Assembly: GCA_024235855.1 (NCBI GenBank)
Contig: JACKLN010000014.1
Span: 1-64,000, forward strand
DNA length: 64,000 nucleotides
Direction of reading: 5' to 3'
Source of the DNA: Burkholderiaceae bacterium
Lineage (GTDB): Bacteria > Pseudomonadota > Gammaproteobacteria > Burkholderiales > Burkholderiaceae_C
The notes under the pieces were generated by a model that was given only the letters and a program-made list of their open reading frames with translations, did not search any database and was not told the origin of the DNA. The translations under genes and the position numbers were made by a program. Positions 55,486 through 63,566 of this stretch are shown here, piece after piece; the first letter of the stretch is position 1, and each line of letters starts with the position of its first letter.

Positions 55486-56604
55486 GTGACCGCTCCCTGC
55501 CTGCACCTGATCGCCGGTGCCCGACCGAACTTCATGAAGATCGCGCCCATCGTGCGCGCGTTGCAGGCCGACGGCCGGCTGCGCTGGAAGCTGGTGCACA
55601 CCGGCCAGCACTACGACCGCAACATGAGCGACGTGTTCTTCGAGGAACTGGGCATCCCGGCGCCCGACGTGCACTTCAACTGCGGTGGCGGCTCGCACGC
55701 GGTGCAGACCGCGCGCATCATGGAAGCCTTCGAGCAGCACATCGGCGCCGACCGGCCCGATGCCGTGGTGGTGGTGGGCGACGTGAACTCCACGCTGGCC
55801 TGCACCATCGTCGCCAAGAAGGCCGGCATCCCGGTGGCGCACGTGGAGGCCGGCCTGCGCAGCGGCGACATGGCGATGCCCGAGGAGATCAACCGCATCG
55901 TCACCGACAGCCTGAGCGACTGGTTCTTCGTCACCGAACCCAGCGGTGTCGACAACCTGCGGCGCGAGGGCCAGGCCGAGGCCAAGATCCACCACGTGGG
56001 CCACGTGATGGTGGACAACGTGATGTACCAGGCCGATCTGCTGGGCCGCAGCGACACGGCGGGCTTTCCCACCGATGCCGTCAAGCGCGAGCTTCAGGCG
56101 CACGGCGGGCGGTACGGCGTCGTCACGCTGCACCGGCCGTCCAACGTCGACGACCCGGCGAACCTGGCCGCCATTGCCGGTGCACTGAAGACCATCGCCG
56201 CCGACGTGCCGCTGGTGTTCCCGGTGCACCCGCGCACGCGTGGCACGCTGCAGAAGGCCGGGCTGGACCTGGGGCCTCGCATCCGGCTGATGGACCCGCA
56301 GCCGTACATGAGCTTCCTGCACCTGTGGAAGGACGCGGCCGTGGTGCTCACCGACAGCGGCGGCCTGCAGGAGGAGACCACGGCGCTGGGTGTACCCTGC
56401 CTGACGCTGCGCGAGAACACCGAGCGCCCGATCACCATCGACGAAGGCACCAACCACCTGGTGGGCACCGACCCGGCGGCCATCATCGATGCGGCGCGGA
56501 AGGTGCTGGGCGCGGGTGCGCCGCCGGCGCGCCGGCCGGCGCTGTGGGACGGGCAGGCCGCCGGGCGCATCGTGGCGGTGATGGCGCGTGACCTGGGCGC
56601 CTGA
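55486..56604 (+). CDS. wecB: UDP-N-acetylglucosamine 2-epimerase (non-hydrolysing)
   Basis: A 372-aa GT-B-fold epimerase: GARPNFMKIAPIVRAL, HTGQHYD, a catalytic Asp/Glu pair in VEAGLRSGDMAMPEEINRI and VVTLHRPSNVD. It produces UDP-ManNAc. The matching dehydrogenase (WecC) that would make ManNAcA is not in the window. GTG start, 36 nt after the dehydratase gene; an ATG-like AGCATG precedes it but out of frame. Confidence 0.94.
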   Translation: MTAPCLHLIAGARPNFMKIAPIVRALQADGRLRWKLVHTGQHYDRNMSDVFFEELGIPAPDVHFNCGGGSHAVQTARIMEAFEQHIGADRPDAVVVVGDVNSTLACTIVAKKAGIPVAHVEAGLRSGDMAMPEEINRIVTDSLSDWFFVTEPSGVDNLRREGQAEAKIHHVGHVMVDNVMYQADLLGRSDTAGFPTDAVKRELQAHGGRYGVVTLHRPSNVDDPANLAAIAGALKTIAADVPLVFPVHPRTRGTLQKAGLDLGPRIRLMDPQPYMSFLHLWKDAAVVLTDSGGLQEETTALGVPCLTLRENTERPITIDEGTNHLVGTDPAAIIDAARKVLGAGAPPARRPALWDGQAAGRIVAVMARDLGA

Positions 56605-56628
56605 CCCGCGGCGCAGGCGAGGCCGGCG

Positions 56629-57726
56629 TTGACGCCGCCGGTCTGCATCAACGGCAAGTTCGCGCTGCAGCGCATCACCGGCGTGCAGCGGGTGGCGCAC
56701 GAGATCGTGCGTGCGCTCGATGCCTTGCCGGCCGCCGACGGCTGGACGTTGCTGTGCCCACCCGGCGCGGTGCTGCCACGCTTCGAACGCATCCGCGTGC
56801 GCACCGTCGGCCCAGCAGGCTGGCCGCTGCACGCCTGGGAGCAGGTCGTGCTGCCCTGGGCAGCGCGCCGGGGCCTGCTCGTCAACCTGGCCGGCGGCGC
56901 GCCGGCGCTGGCGAGGTGGCAGATCGCGGTGATCCACGATGCCGCGGTGTTCGACCACCCAGAGGCCTACACGCCGGCGTTCGTGCGCTGGTACAGCGCG
57001 CTGTTTCGGCATCTGGTTCGCCGCGGCGACACGCTGATGACCGTCTCCGCGTTCTCGCAGCAGCGGCTGGCCGCGGCGCTGGGCGTGCCGCCGGTGCGTT
57101 TTGGCCGCCTGCCGCTGGGCGCCGACCACATGCGACACACGGCGCCCGACCTTCGCATGCTCGAGGCCCACGGGCTGCTGCGCACGCCCTACGTGCTCGC
57201 CGTCGGCAGTGCCAACCCGACGAAGAACCTGGCCGCGCTGGTGCGCGCCTGGGCGCGCCTGCCGGCCGGTGCGCAGCGCCTGGTCATCGCCGGCGGCCGT
57301 CATGGCGCGGTGTTCGCGGACACGCCCGGCGCCGATCCTGCGGGCGTGCTGCGCCTGGGGGCGGTGGACGATGCGGCACTGGTGGCGCTGTACCGGCACG
57401 CGCAGGTGCTGGTCTTTCCCTCGGTCTACGAAGGTTTCGGCTTGCCGCCGCTGGAGGCCATGGCCGTTGGTTGCCCGGTGCTGGCAGCACGGGCCGCGTC
57501 GCTGCCCGAGGTCTGCGGTGACGCGGTGGCGTATCTCTCCGGGCTCGACGACATGGCCATCGCGGCCGACCTGCAGCGCCTGCTGGCCGATGCCGGCCTG
57601 CGCGATCGCCTGCGCGCCGCCGGCCCGGCACAGGCCGCGCGCTGGACCTGGGCGGCTGCGGCCGAGGCCCTGGTGGCCCAGGTGTCGGCGGTGCGCGCGG
57701 CACAGGCCAGAATCGGCCCCGCGTGA
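56629..57726 (+). CDS. family 4 glycosyltransferase
   Basis: A 365-aa GT-B enzyme: N-terminal INGKFALQRITGVQRVAHEI, characteristic of mannosyl or rhamnosyl transferases in EPS loci, and the C-terminal E-x7-E motif in PSVYEGFGLPPLEAMAVGCPV. Start is TTG 56629, with a GAGG-rich ribosome site upstream; no ATG is suitable. Overlaps the next gene by 4 nt. Confidence 0.88.
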   Translation: MTPPVCINGKFALQRITGVQRVAHEIVRALDALPAADGWTLLCPPGAVLPRFERIRVRTVGPAGWPLHAWEQVVLPWAARRGLLVNLAGGAPALARWQIAVIHDAAVFDHPEAYTPAFVRWYSALFRHLVRRGDTLMTVSAFSQQRLAAALGVPPVRFGRLPLGADHMRHTAPDLRMLEAHGLLRTPYVLAVGSANPTKNLAALVRAWARLPAGAQRLVIAGGRHGAVFADTPGADPAGVLRLGAVDDAALVALYRHAQVLVFPSVYEGFGLPPLEAMAVGCPVLAARAASLPEVCGDAVAYLSGLDDMAIAADLQRLLADAGLRDRLRAAGPAQAARWTWAAAAEALVAQVSAVRAAQARIGPA

Positions 57727-58880
57727 GAGTCCTGCAGCTTTCCAAGTTCTATCCCCCCGACCATGGTGGCATCGAGGCGGTTGCGCGCGACCTCAGCGCC
57801 GGCCTGGTGCGCGCCGGCGTGCAGGTGGAGGTGCTGTGCGCCAGCAAGCGCCGGCAGCGCGTCGACGAGGTCGACGCGCTGGGCGTGCGCGTGGTGCGCG
57901 CCGGCTCGTACGGCCTGTGGCTGTCCACCTCGATGGCGCCCGGCCTGGTGCGGGAGCTGATGCGCCGCCGTGCCGAGCCGGACATCGTGCACGTGCACAT
58001 GCCCGACCCGCTGGCGGCGCTGGCGGTGTGGACGGCCCGGCCGCGTGGGCGCGTGGTGCTGCACTGGCACAGCGACGTGGTGCGCCAGCGGTTCGCGCGC
58101 CATGTCTACGCACCGTTGGAGCGCTGGCTGCTCGACCGTGCCGATGCCGTCATCGCCACCAGCCCGCCTTATGCCCAAAGCTCGCCGGCGCTGCGCCGGG
58201 TGGCGCACAAGGTGGCGGTGATCCCGATCGGCGCGCCGCCGCCGGTGTCGCCGTCGGCTCGCCGGCTCGAGCGCATCCGCCAGCGCCACGCCGGGCGGCG
58301 CATTGTCTTCGCGCTCGGGCGCATGACCTACTACAAGGGCTGGGACGTGCTGGTGGCCGCGGCCCGCCACCTGCCCGAGGACGTGGTGGTGGTGGTCGGT
58401 GGCGGTGGCCCTGAACTGCCGCAGTACCGCGCGCTGGCCGAGCGCGCCGGCCTGGCCGAGCGGGTGCGATTCGTGGGGCCGCTGTCGGCCGACAGCGTGG
58501 AGGCCTACTTCCGCCTGGCCGACGTGTTCTGCATGGCCTCGACGGTGCGCGCCGAGGCCTACGGCGTGGCGGTGCTGGAGGCCATGGCGCGCGGCCTGCC
58601 GGTGGTGGCCACCGACATTCCGGGCTCGGGCCTGGGCTGGCTGCACCAGGACGGTGTCACGGGGCTGCGCGTGCCGCCGGGGGATGCCGATGCGCTCGCC
58701 CGGGCCATCGGCAGCTTGCTGGATGCGCCCGAGCTGCGCACCCGCTTCGGCCAGGCCGGGCGCGCACGCTGGGCCGCACACTTCACGGCTGAGACAATGG
58801 CGGACCAGACCCTGGCCCTGTACCGCCGGCTGCTTGCGCAGCCGGCGGGAACGGCCGCACTCTCCCCGAGCCCAGATTGA
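57723..58880 (+). CDS. family 4 glycosyltransferase
   Basis: A 385-aa GT-B enzyme: MRVLQLSKFYPPDHGGIEAVARDL at the N-terminus, FALGRMTYYKGWDVLVAAA for the nucleotide half and the E-x7-E-like AEAYGVAVLEAMARGLPVV. GTG start 57723 overlaps the previous stop (GTGA), and its stop overlaps the TTG of the next gene (TTGA). Donor and acceptor unknown. Confidence 0.9.
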   Translation: MRVLQLSKFYPPDHGGIEAVARDLSAGLVRAGVQVEVLCASKRRQRVDEVDALGVRVVRAGSYGLWLSTSMAPGLVRELMRRRAEPDIVHVHMPDPLAALAVWTARPRGRVVLHWHSDVVRQRFARHVYAPLERWLLDRADAVIATSPPYAQSSPALRRVAHKVAVIPIGAPPPVSPSARRLERIRQRHAGRRIVFALGRMTYYKGWDVLVAAARHLPEDVVVVVGGGGPELPQYRALAERAGLAERVRFVGPLSADSVEAYFRLADVFCMASTVRAEAYGVAVLEAMARGLPVVATDIPGSGLGWLHQDGVTGLRVPPGDADALARAIGSLLDAPELRTRFGQAGRARWAAHFTAETMADQTLALYRRLLAQPAGTAALSPSPD

Positions 58881-60358
58881 AGATCCTCCTCGAAATGCGC
58901 CCGGCCCTCGACGGGCACGCCGGCATCCCCCAGGAGGCCCGCCTCCTGTTCCGCGGCCTGTCGACGCTGGAAGGCCTGGCCGTCGAAGGCCTGCTGCAGA
59001 GCAGCAACCGCGTCATCGCGCGCGGCCTGCCGCATCCGGACAGCGCCGCCTACCAGCGGCTGAGCCTGGACAAGCGCATCCACCGGCTGTCGCGCGTGGT
59101 GCTGTCGCTGCGCGCCAGCGAGAAGCAGCGCGTGGGCGAGTTCGTGGCCGACCACCTGCGGGTGGCGGCGGCGCCGTTCGGGCTGGCACTGCGCTCCATG
59201 CTGCGCTGGCCGGTGAAGATGGGCGTGTTCGAGGGCGAGCGCTTCCAGGACTTCGTCTGGCGCGACCTGTTCGCGCGCACGCTGCCGGTGGAGGACCTGC
59301 CCACAGTGGCCGGCGCGCGCATGCGCGTGCTGCGCAAGCCCTGGAACCTCGCGCATGCGACGGCGTTGGCGACACGTCGGCTGGGCGGGCCACATTACCC
59401 GCGGCTGGACACGCGCCACTTCGACGTCATGATTGCCGAGACGCCCTACCCGGGCCGGGTGTCGGCCGGCACCCAGATGGTGGTGCGCTATCACGACGCG
59501 ATTCCGATCCTGATGCCGCACACGATCACCGACAAGTCGTTCCACCAAGCGTCGCACTACCACGCGCTGCGGCGCAACGTGAAGGACGGCGCCTGGTTCG
59601 CCTGCGTGTCCGACGCCACGCGGCGCGACCTGCTGAGCATCTTCCCCGAGGTCGAGCCGCGCAGCCTGGTCATCCACAACATGGTCTCGCACCATTACCA
59701 CGAGGAGTCGGCCGGGCCCGGGCGCTTGTTCGAGATCGTGCGCACGCGCCGGCACGAGAAGATCAAGGGTGCCGAGCCCGATGCCTTCCGCTGGATGAGC
59801 CCGGACCACCACTACCTGCTGATGGTCTCGACATTGGAGCCGCGGAAGAACCACACCACGCTGCTGGCGGCATGGGAGCAGCTGCGCCAGGACCGCTTCC
59901 CCGACCTGAAGCTGGTGGTCGTGGGCAGCCTGGGCTGGGACCACAAGGGCATCGTCAAGCGCTTCCGGCCCTGGCTGGACAACGGCGACGTGCAACTGCT
60001 CGAGGAGGTGCCGGCCTCCGAACTGCGCCTGCTGTACCACCACGCCGCGGCCACCGTCTGCCCCAGCCTGGGCGAAGGCTTCGACTTCTCCGGCGTCGAG
60101 GCGATGCGCTGCGGTGGCGCCGTGGTGGCCTCGGACATTCCGGTGCACCGGGAGATCTTCGGCGACGCGGCCGAGTACTTCCACACCTACGCACCGGCGG
60201 ACCTGGCGCGGGCGGTGACGTCCGTGATCGACCCCGAACAGGTGAACCGTCGGGCCGAGCTCATCGACCGCGGCCGCGATGTCTCGAGCGCCTACCTGCC
60301 GGAGCGCGTGCTGCCGCAGTGGCGATCGTTCCTGCAGGGGTTGCCGGCCCGGCGTTGA
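58877..60358 (+). CDS. family 1/4 glycosyltransferase
   Basis: A 493-aa GT-B enzyme, longer than its neighbours. The N-terminal 200 residues include a long insertion (about 60-150) that is charged and helical. The catalytic C-terminal part has MVSTLEPRKNHTTLLAAW and the E-x7-E motif in SLGEGFDFSGVEAMRCGGAVV. TTG start overlaps the preceding stop. It ends 9 nt from the convergent SGNH gene. Confidence 0.88.
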   Translation: MKILLEMRPALDGHAGIPQEARLLFRGLSTLEGLAVEGLLQSSNRVIARGLPHPDSAAYQRLSLDKRIHRLSRVVLSLRASEKQRVGEFVADHLRVAAAPFGLALRSMLRWPVKMGVFEGERFQDFVWRDLFARTLPVEDLPTVAGARMRVLRKPWNLAHATALATRRLGGPHYPRLDTRHFDVMIAETPYPGRVSAGTQMVVRYHDAIPILMPHTITDKSFHQASHYHALRRNVKDGAWFACVSDATRRDLLSIFPEVEPRSLVIHNMVSHHYHEESAGPGRLFEIVRTRRHEKIKGAEPDAFRWMSPDHHYLLMVSTLEPRKNHTTLLAAWEQLRQDRFPDLKLVVVGSLGWDHKGIVKRFRPWLDNGDVQLLEEVPASELRLLYHHAAATVCPSLGEGFDFSGVEAMRCGGAVVASDIPVHREIFGDAAEYFHTYAPADLARAVTSVIDPEQVNRRAELIDRGRDVSSAYLPERVLPQWRSFLQGLPARR

Positions 60359-60367
60359 GCCTGGCGC

Positions 60368-61093
60368 TCAGCGCTGCACTCGCACGCAGCGGCCCGCGGC
60401 CAGCACCGCATTGACACGCGCGGCCACGCGGGCGTGGCCGTCGGCATTCAGATGGTCGCCGTCGGTGCTGCGCAGTTCGGGCGCCAGGGCGCCGTCGGGC
60501 CCGGCCAGGGCGTCGAACAGCGGCACGTGGCAGCCGCCGAAGGCGGCAACCGCCAGGCGGTCGGTCTCCGCCAGGATCTCCCGCTGGCCGGCATCGAAGG
60601 CGCCACGGGGCTGGGTGCCGAGCATCAGCGTCGGCACGCCGGCTTCGCCGGCGATGCCGGCGATCTGCTGCCAATGCGCCACGGCCTGTGCCGCGGGCAC
60701 CCGCGCCGCGGCATCGTTGCTCGGCAGCGAGAGCACCAGCATCACCGGCGCACGGGCCATCGCGGCCTCGATGTTGACGGCCGCCACGGGGCCTGGAGCG
60801 CCCGGCGGCACCGGGGTGCCCAGGGGCAGCACCTGTGTCGTGCGCAGTCCGACGCGGGCCAGGGCCTCGACGACGACGCCCGACGGGCGCCAGTGCGCCG
60901 CGAGCAGGCCGACCCAGCCCTGGCCCGGCGGTGCACCGACCCCGGCGGCCGAGGACGAGCCGATGACGACCCAGGTGCCGGGCGCGGCCAGGGGCTCGCG
61001 GCGCGGATCGGTGTCCGCCGTGCCGCCACCGCCACAACCGGCAAAGGTCACGGACACCAGGAGAGCGAGGACCCAGAGGCGCAGCGTCGGCAT
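60368..61093 (-). CDS. SGNH/GDSL-like hydrolase lipoprotein
   Basis: A 241-aa lipoprotein: signal with lipobox FAGC (Cys19) and a Gly-rich start. The SGNH hydrolase fold shows block I in VVIGSSSAAGVG with the nucleophile Ser, a Gly and an Asn-containing block III in LSLPSNDAA, and block V DGDHLNADGHARV with Asp/His. It could deacetylate or hydrolyse an ester of the glycan in the periplasm. Divergent from the methyltransferase gene at 61166; GATACT lies 8 nt before its ATG on the minus strand. Confidence 0.85.
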   Translation of the reverse strand: MPTLRLWVLALLVSVTFAGCGGGGTADTDPRREPLAAPGTWVVIGSSSAAGVGAPPGQGWVGLLAAHWRPSGVVVEALARVGLRTTQVLPLGTPVPPGAPGPVAAVNIEAAMARAPVMLVLSLPSNDAAARVPAAQAVAHWQQIAGIAGEAGVPTLMLGTQPRGAFDAGQREILAETDRLAVAAFGGCHVPLFDALAGPDGALAPELRSTDGDHLNADGHARVAARVNAVLAAGRCVRVQR

Positions 61094-61165
61094 GGGGGCG
61101 GAGTATCGCCTGCACTACGATCAGGTTTCCGCCCATTCCGAACGTCGACGCTGGCGTCGCCCGCC

Positions 61166-62470
61166 TTGCCTTTTCGCACCTTGTTCCGCCGCCTGGGCTG
61201 GCCCGCCAGGCGCGCCCCGCAGTCTCACCTCGTGGCGCCCGATGCGCCCGGCTTCATCGACGTCCAGGACCTGATCCAGCGCCTGGACGACGCCACGCTG
61301 ATGCGCAGTGCCGATGCCTACTTCGCGCGCATCACGCCAGCCAGCGAGCAGTGCCGCAAGCCCTGGGGCAACCCGGCCGATGCGGTGCACCAGACCCGCC
61401 ACCTGGGGCTGGTGCTGGAGGCGGCCGACCTGTTCCGAGGCTGCGACGTGCTGGACTTCGGCTGTGCCACCGGCTGGCTGACGATGGGCCTGGCGCAGAT
61501 GGGCTGCAACGCTGTGGGCGTGGACATCGCGCCCAATGCGCTCAAGCTGGCCGAGCAGCTCAAGGCTGCAAGGCCGGTGGCACAGGGCGGCGGGAGCCTC
61601 GACTTCCGCGCCTACGACGGCCACCGCCTGCCGCTGGCCGACGGCAGTCTGGACCGCATCGTCTGCTTCGACGCCTTCCACCACGTGCGCGATCAGGCGG
61701 CCACGATCCGCGAGTTCGCGCGCGTGCTTCGCCCCGGCGGGCGCGCGGCCTTCATCGAGCCCGGCCCGGATCATTCGAAGACGCCGCAGTCGCAGGCCGA
61801 GATGGCACGCTTTGCGGTGATTGAGAACGACGTCGACATGGCGCAGATCGCAAGGCACGCGGTGGACACCGGCTTCGAGCCGCCCCGCATGCTGGTGCAG
61901 TTCCAGCAGCCGTTCACGGTGGACGTGAACGACTTCATCGGCTGGGCCGACCGCGGGCTGCCGCTCGCCTGGTCGGCCCGTGCCGTGCAGACGCTGGAGC
62001 GGCAGCTGACCCAGGGCCAGTGCTTCTTCATCGTGCGCCAGGGGCAGGACAGCAGCGGCCCCGACAGCCGGCGGCCCGAGGGACTTTCCGCCGAGATCGT
62101 GGTGCACCGGGCTGCGCGGGTGGCGGCCGCCCGGGGCCGTGGCATCGAACTGGACGTGGAGGTGCGCAACACCGGCACCGCGCGCTGGTGCACGGCCGCC
62201 GGCGGCGGCCAGGTGAACCTGGGCGTGCACGTGCTGGACGCGAACGGACGGGTCGTGGACGACAACTTCGCCCGCCTTCGCATCCCGGCATCCGCCGGTG
62301 CCGGCGTGGCGCCGGGCGAGGCTGTGCGCATCCGGGGCACGATCGCGGTGCCAAGCCTGGCGGACTTCACGCTGCGGCTGGACATGGTGGCCGAACTGGT
62401 GGCGTGGTTCGGCCGCCGCGAGGGCTCGAAGACGGCGACGCTGCGCGGCAGCGACATCACCGACGCGTAG
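61166..62470 (+). CDS. SAM-dependent methyltransferase fused to a C-terminal beta-sandwich domain
   Basis: A two-domain protein of about 434 aa. Domain 1 (about 85-270) is a class I methyltransferase: DVLDFGCATGWLTMGL is the SAM motif, VGVDIAPNALKLA the acidic strand, CFDAFHHVRDQAATI and LRPGGRAAFIEPG follow. Domain 2 (about 305-430) is predicted all-beta and contains LDVEVRNTGTARWC and LRLDMVAELVAWF, a pattern of Ig-like/carbohydrate-binding modules seen at the C-terminus of polysaccharide enzymes and Wzt. The start is uncertain: TTG 61166 is used, TTG 61181 and GTG 61232 are alternatives, and no ATG is available. A glycan-end methyltransferase (chain capping) is a tempting inference. Confidence 0.75.
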   Translation: MPFRTLFRRLGWPARRAPQSHLVAPDAPGFIDVQDLIQRLDDATLMRSADAYFARITPASEQCRKPWGNPADAVHQTRHLGLVLEAADLFRGCDVLDFGCATGWLTMGLAQMGCNAVGVDIAPNALKLAEQLKAARPVAQGGGSLDFRAYDGHRLPLADGSLDRIVCFDAFHHVRDQAATIREFARVLRPGGRAAFIEPGPDHSKTPQSQAEMARFAVIENDVDMAQIARHAVDTGFEPPRMLVQFQQPFTVDVNDFIGWADRGLPLAWSARAVQTLERQLTQGQCFFIVRQGQDSSGPDSRRPEGLSAEIVVHRAARVAAARGRGIELDVEVRNTGTARWCTAAGGGQVNLGVHVLDANGRVVDDNFARLRIPASAGAGVAPGEAVRIRGTIAVPSLADFTLRLDMVAELVAWFGRREGSKTATLRGSDITDA

Positions 62471-62492
62471 CGCACACGGTCGTCGCAGGCGG

Positions 62493-63566
62493 CTAACGTC
62501 GCCCGCCGACGAGCCGCGCCATGCGCCGCAGCAGCGCCGCCAGGCGTTCGCGGCGGCCGGGCGGCGGTGCGGTGATCGGCTGCGGTGGTGGCGGTGGTGG
62601 CGCCGGCTGGCCGCGGCGCGCACGATCCAGCAACGATTGGGTCAGAGGATCCTGCGGCGACAACGCCAGCGCCTGCGCCAGCACCGCTTCCGCATCGGTC
62701 CAGCGTCGCTGGGCCAGGCGCACCGTGCCCTGCACGCGCAGCGCCAGCATGCTGGCCGGCTTCAGTGCCAGCGAGCGGGCCACCAGGGCATCGGCGCAGG
62801 CGATGTGCTGCTTCTGCACCGCGTGCTGTGCCATCACCTGGAAGTAGGCGGCCGAGCGCTGGCGCGCGCCGCGCCGGTCCAGGGTGGGCCACGTCGCGCG
62901 TGGGCTGCCCGAGAGCACCGCGCGCACGAACGGCGCGATGAAACCCATCTCCGACAGCACCTGGTTGGAAGGGTGGCCGGAGAAGGGTACGCGGCGCACG
63001 TCGGCGTCGGGGAACTGCGGCAGCACTTCGCCGTCCAGGTAACGCCGGTCGATGCCGTCGCGCGGGTCGTACAGGATGATGGCATTGCACCGCGGCGTCA
63101 CGTCGGGCCGCATCGGTTCGTGCCGGAACGGCACCTTCTTCTGCCAGACCTTGGCCCCGTAGACCGGGTGCGAGGAGTTGCGCGGTGAACTGGCGATGAC
63201 GGTCCACGGCTCGTCGCGGCCGAAGTACAGCGCCGCATAGGCGCCCAGGCTGGAGCCGTAGCTGAACACCCGCGCATACCGCGCCGCCACCGGCGCCACC
63301 GCGGCGTCGAAGGCCTCACGGCTGAGCGGCTGGTAGAAGTTCTCGCTCTTCTTGCGCACGGCGATCACGTCCAGCGACTGCTTGCGCAGGAACTCGTGGC
63401 CGAACGGCGGGCGGTCCCAGAAGTAGGCGATGGGGTCGAAGGTGACCACCAGCGTGCCACCGGCGCCGCCGCGCTCGAAGTGCTCGATGCGGATCTCGTC
63501 GTCGTCCAGCAGCACGGTGCTGGTCACGGCACCGGCACGCACGTGATCGGTCACCGGTCCGGTCAT
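62493..63566 (-). CDS. alpha/beta-hydrolase-like protein with C-terminal TPR and Pro-rich tail
   Basis: A 357-aa protein. The N-terminal domain (about 35-220) has an alpha/beta-hydrolase pattern: nucleophile S106 in YGSSLGAYAALYF, acidic residues in ILYDPRDGID (D167/D170) and His198 in FSGHPSNQ. A helical repeat of TPR type follows (about 245-320, ALALKPASMLALRVQGTVRL and AEAVLAQALALSPQDP), then a Pro-rich stretch (about 325-340) and a basic helix. No signal peptide or membrane anchor is seen. The combination is unusual and I do not recognise a named family. It starts 4 nt inside the next upstream gene (63563-63566). Confidence 0.7.
   Translation of the reverse strand: MTGPVTDHVRAGAVTSTVLLDDDEIRIEHFERGGAGGTLVVTFDPIAYFWDRPPFGHEFLRKQSLDVIAVRKKSENFYQPLSREAFDAAVAPVAARYARVFSYGSSLGAYAALYFGRDEPWTVIASSPRNSSHPVYGAKVWQKKVPFRHEPMRPDVTPRCNAIILYDPRDGIDRRYLDGEVLPQFPDADVRRVPFSGHPSNQVLSEMGFIAPFVRAVLSGSPRATWPTLDRRGARQRSAAYFQVMAQHAVQKQHIACADALVARSLALKPASMLALRVQGTVRLAQRRWTDAEAVLAQALALSPQDPLTQSLLDRARRGQPAPPPPPPQPITAPPPGRRERLAALLRRMARLVGGRR

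Noticed and set aside
53461..57399. A 1312-codon open frame on the minus strand across the dehydratase, wecB and glycosyltransferase genes
   Set aside because: It is antisense to several well-supported genes and its product is dominated by Arg, His, Gln and Ala, typical of an antisense frame in GC-rich coding DNA; it shows no domains.
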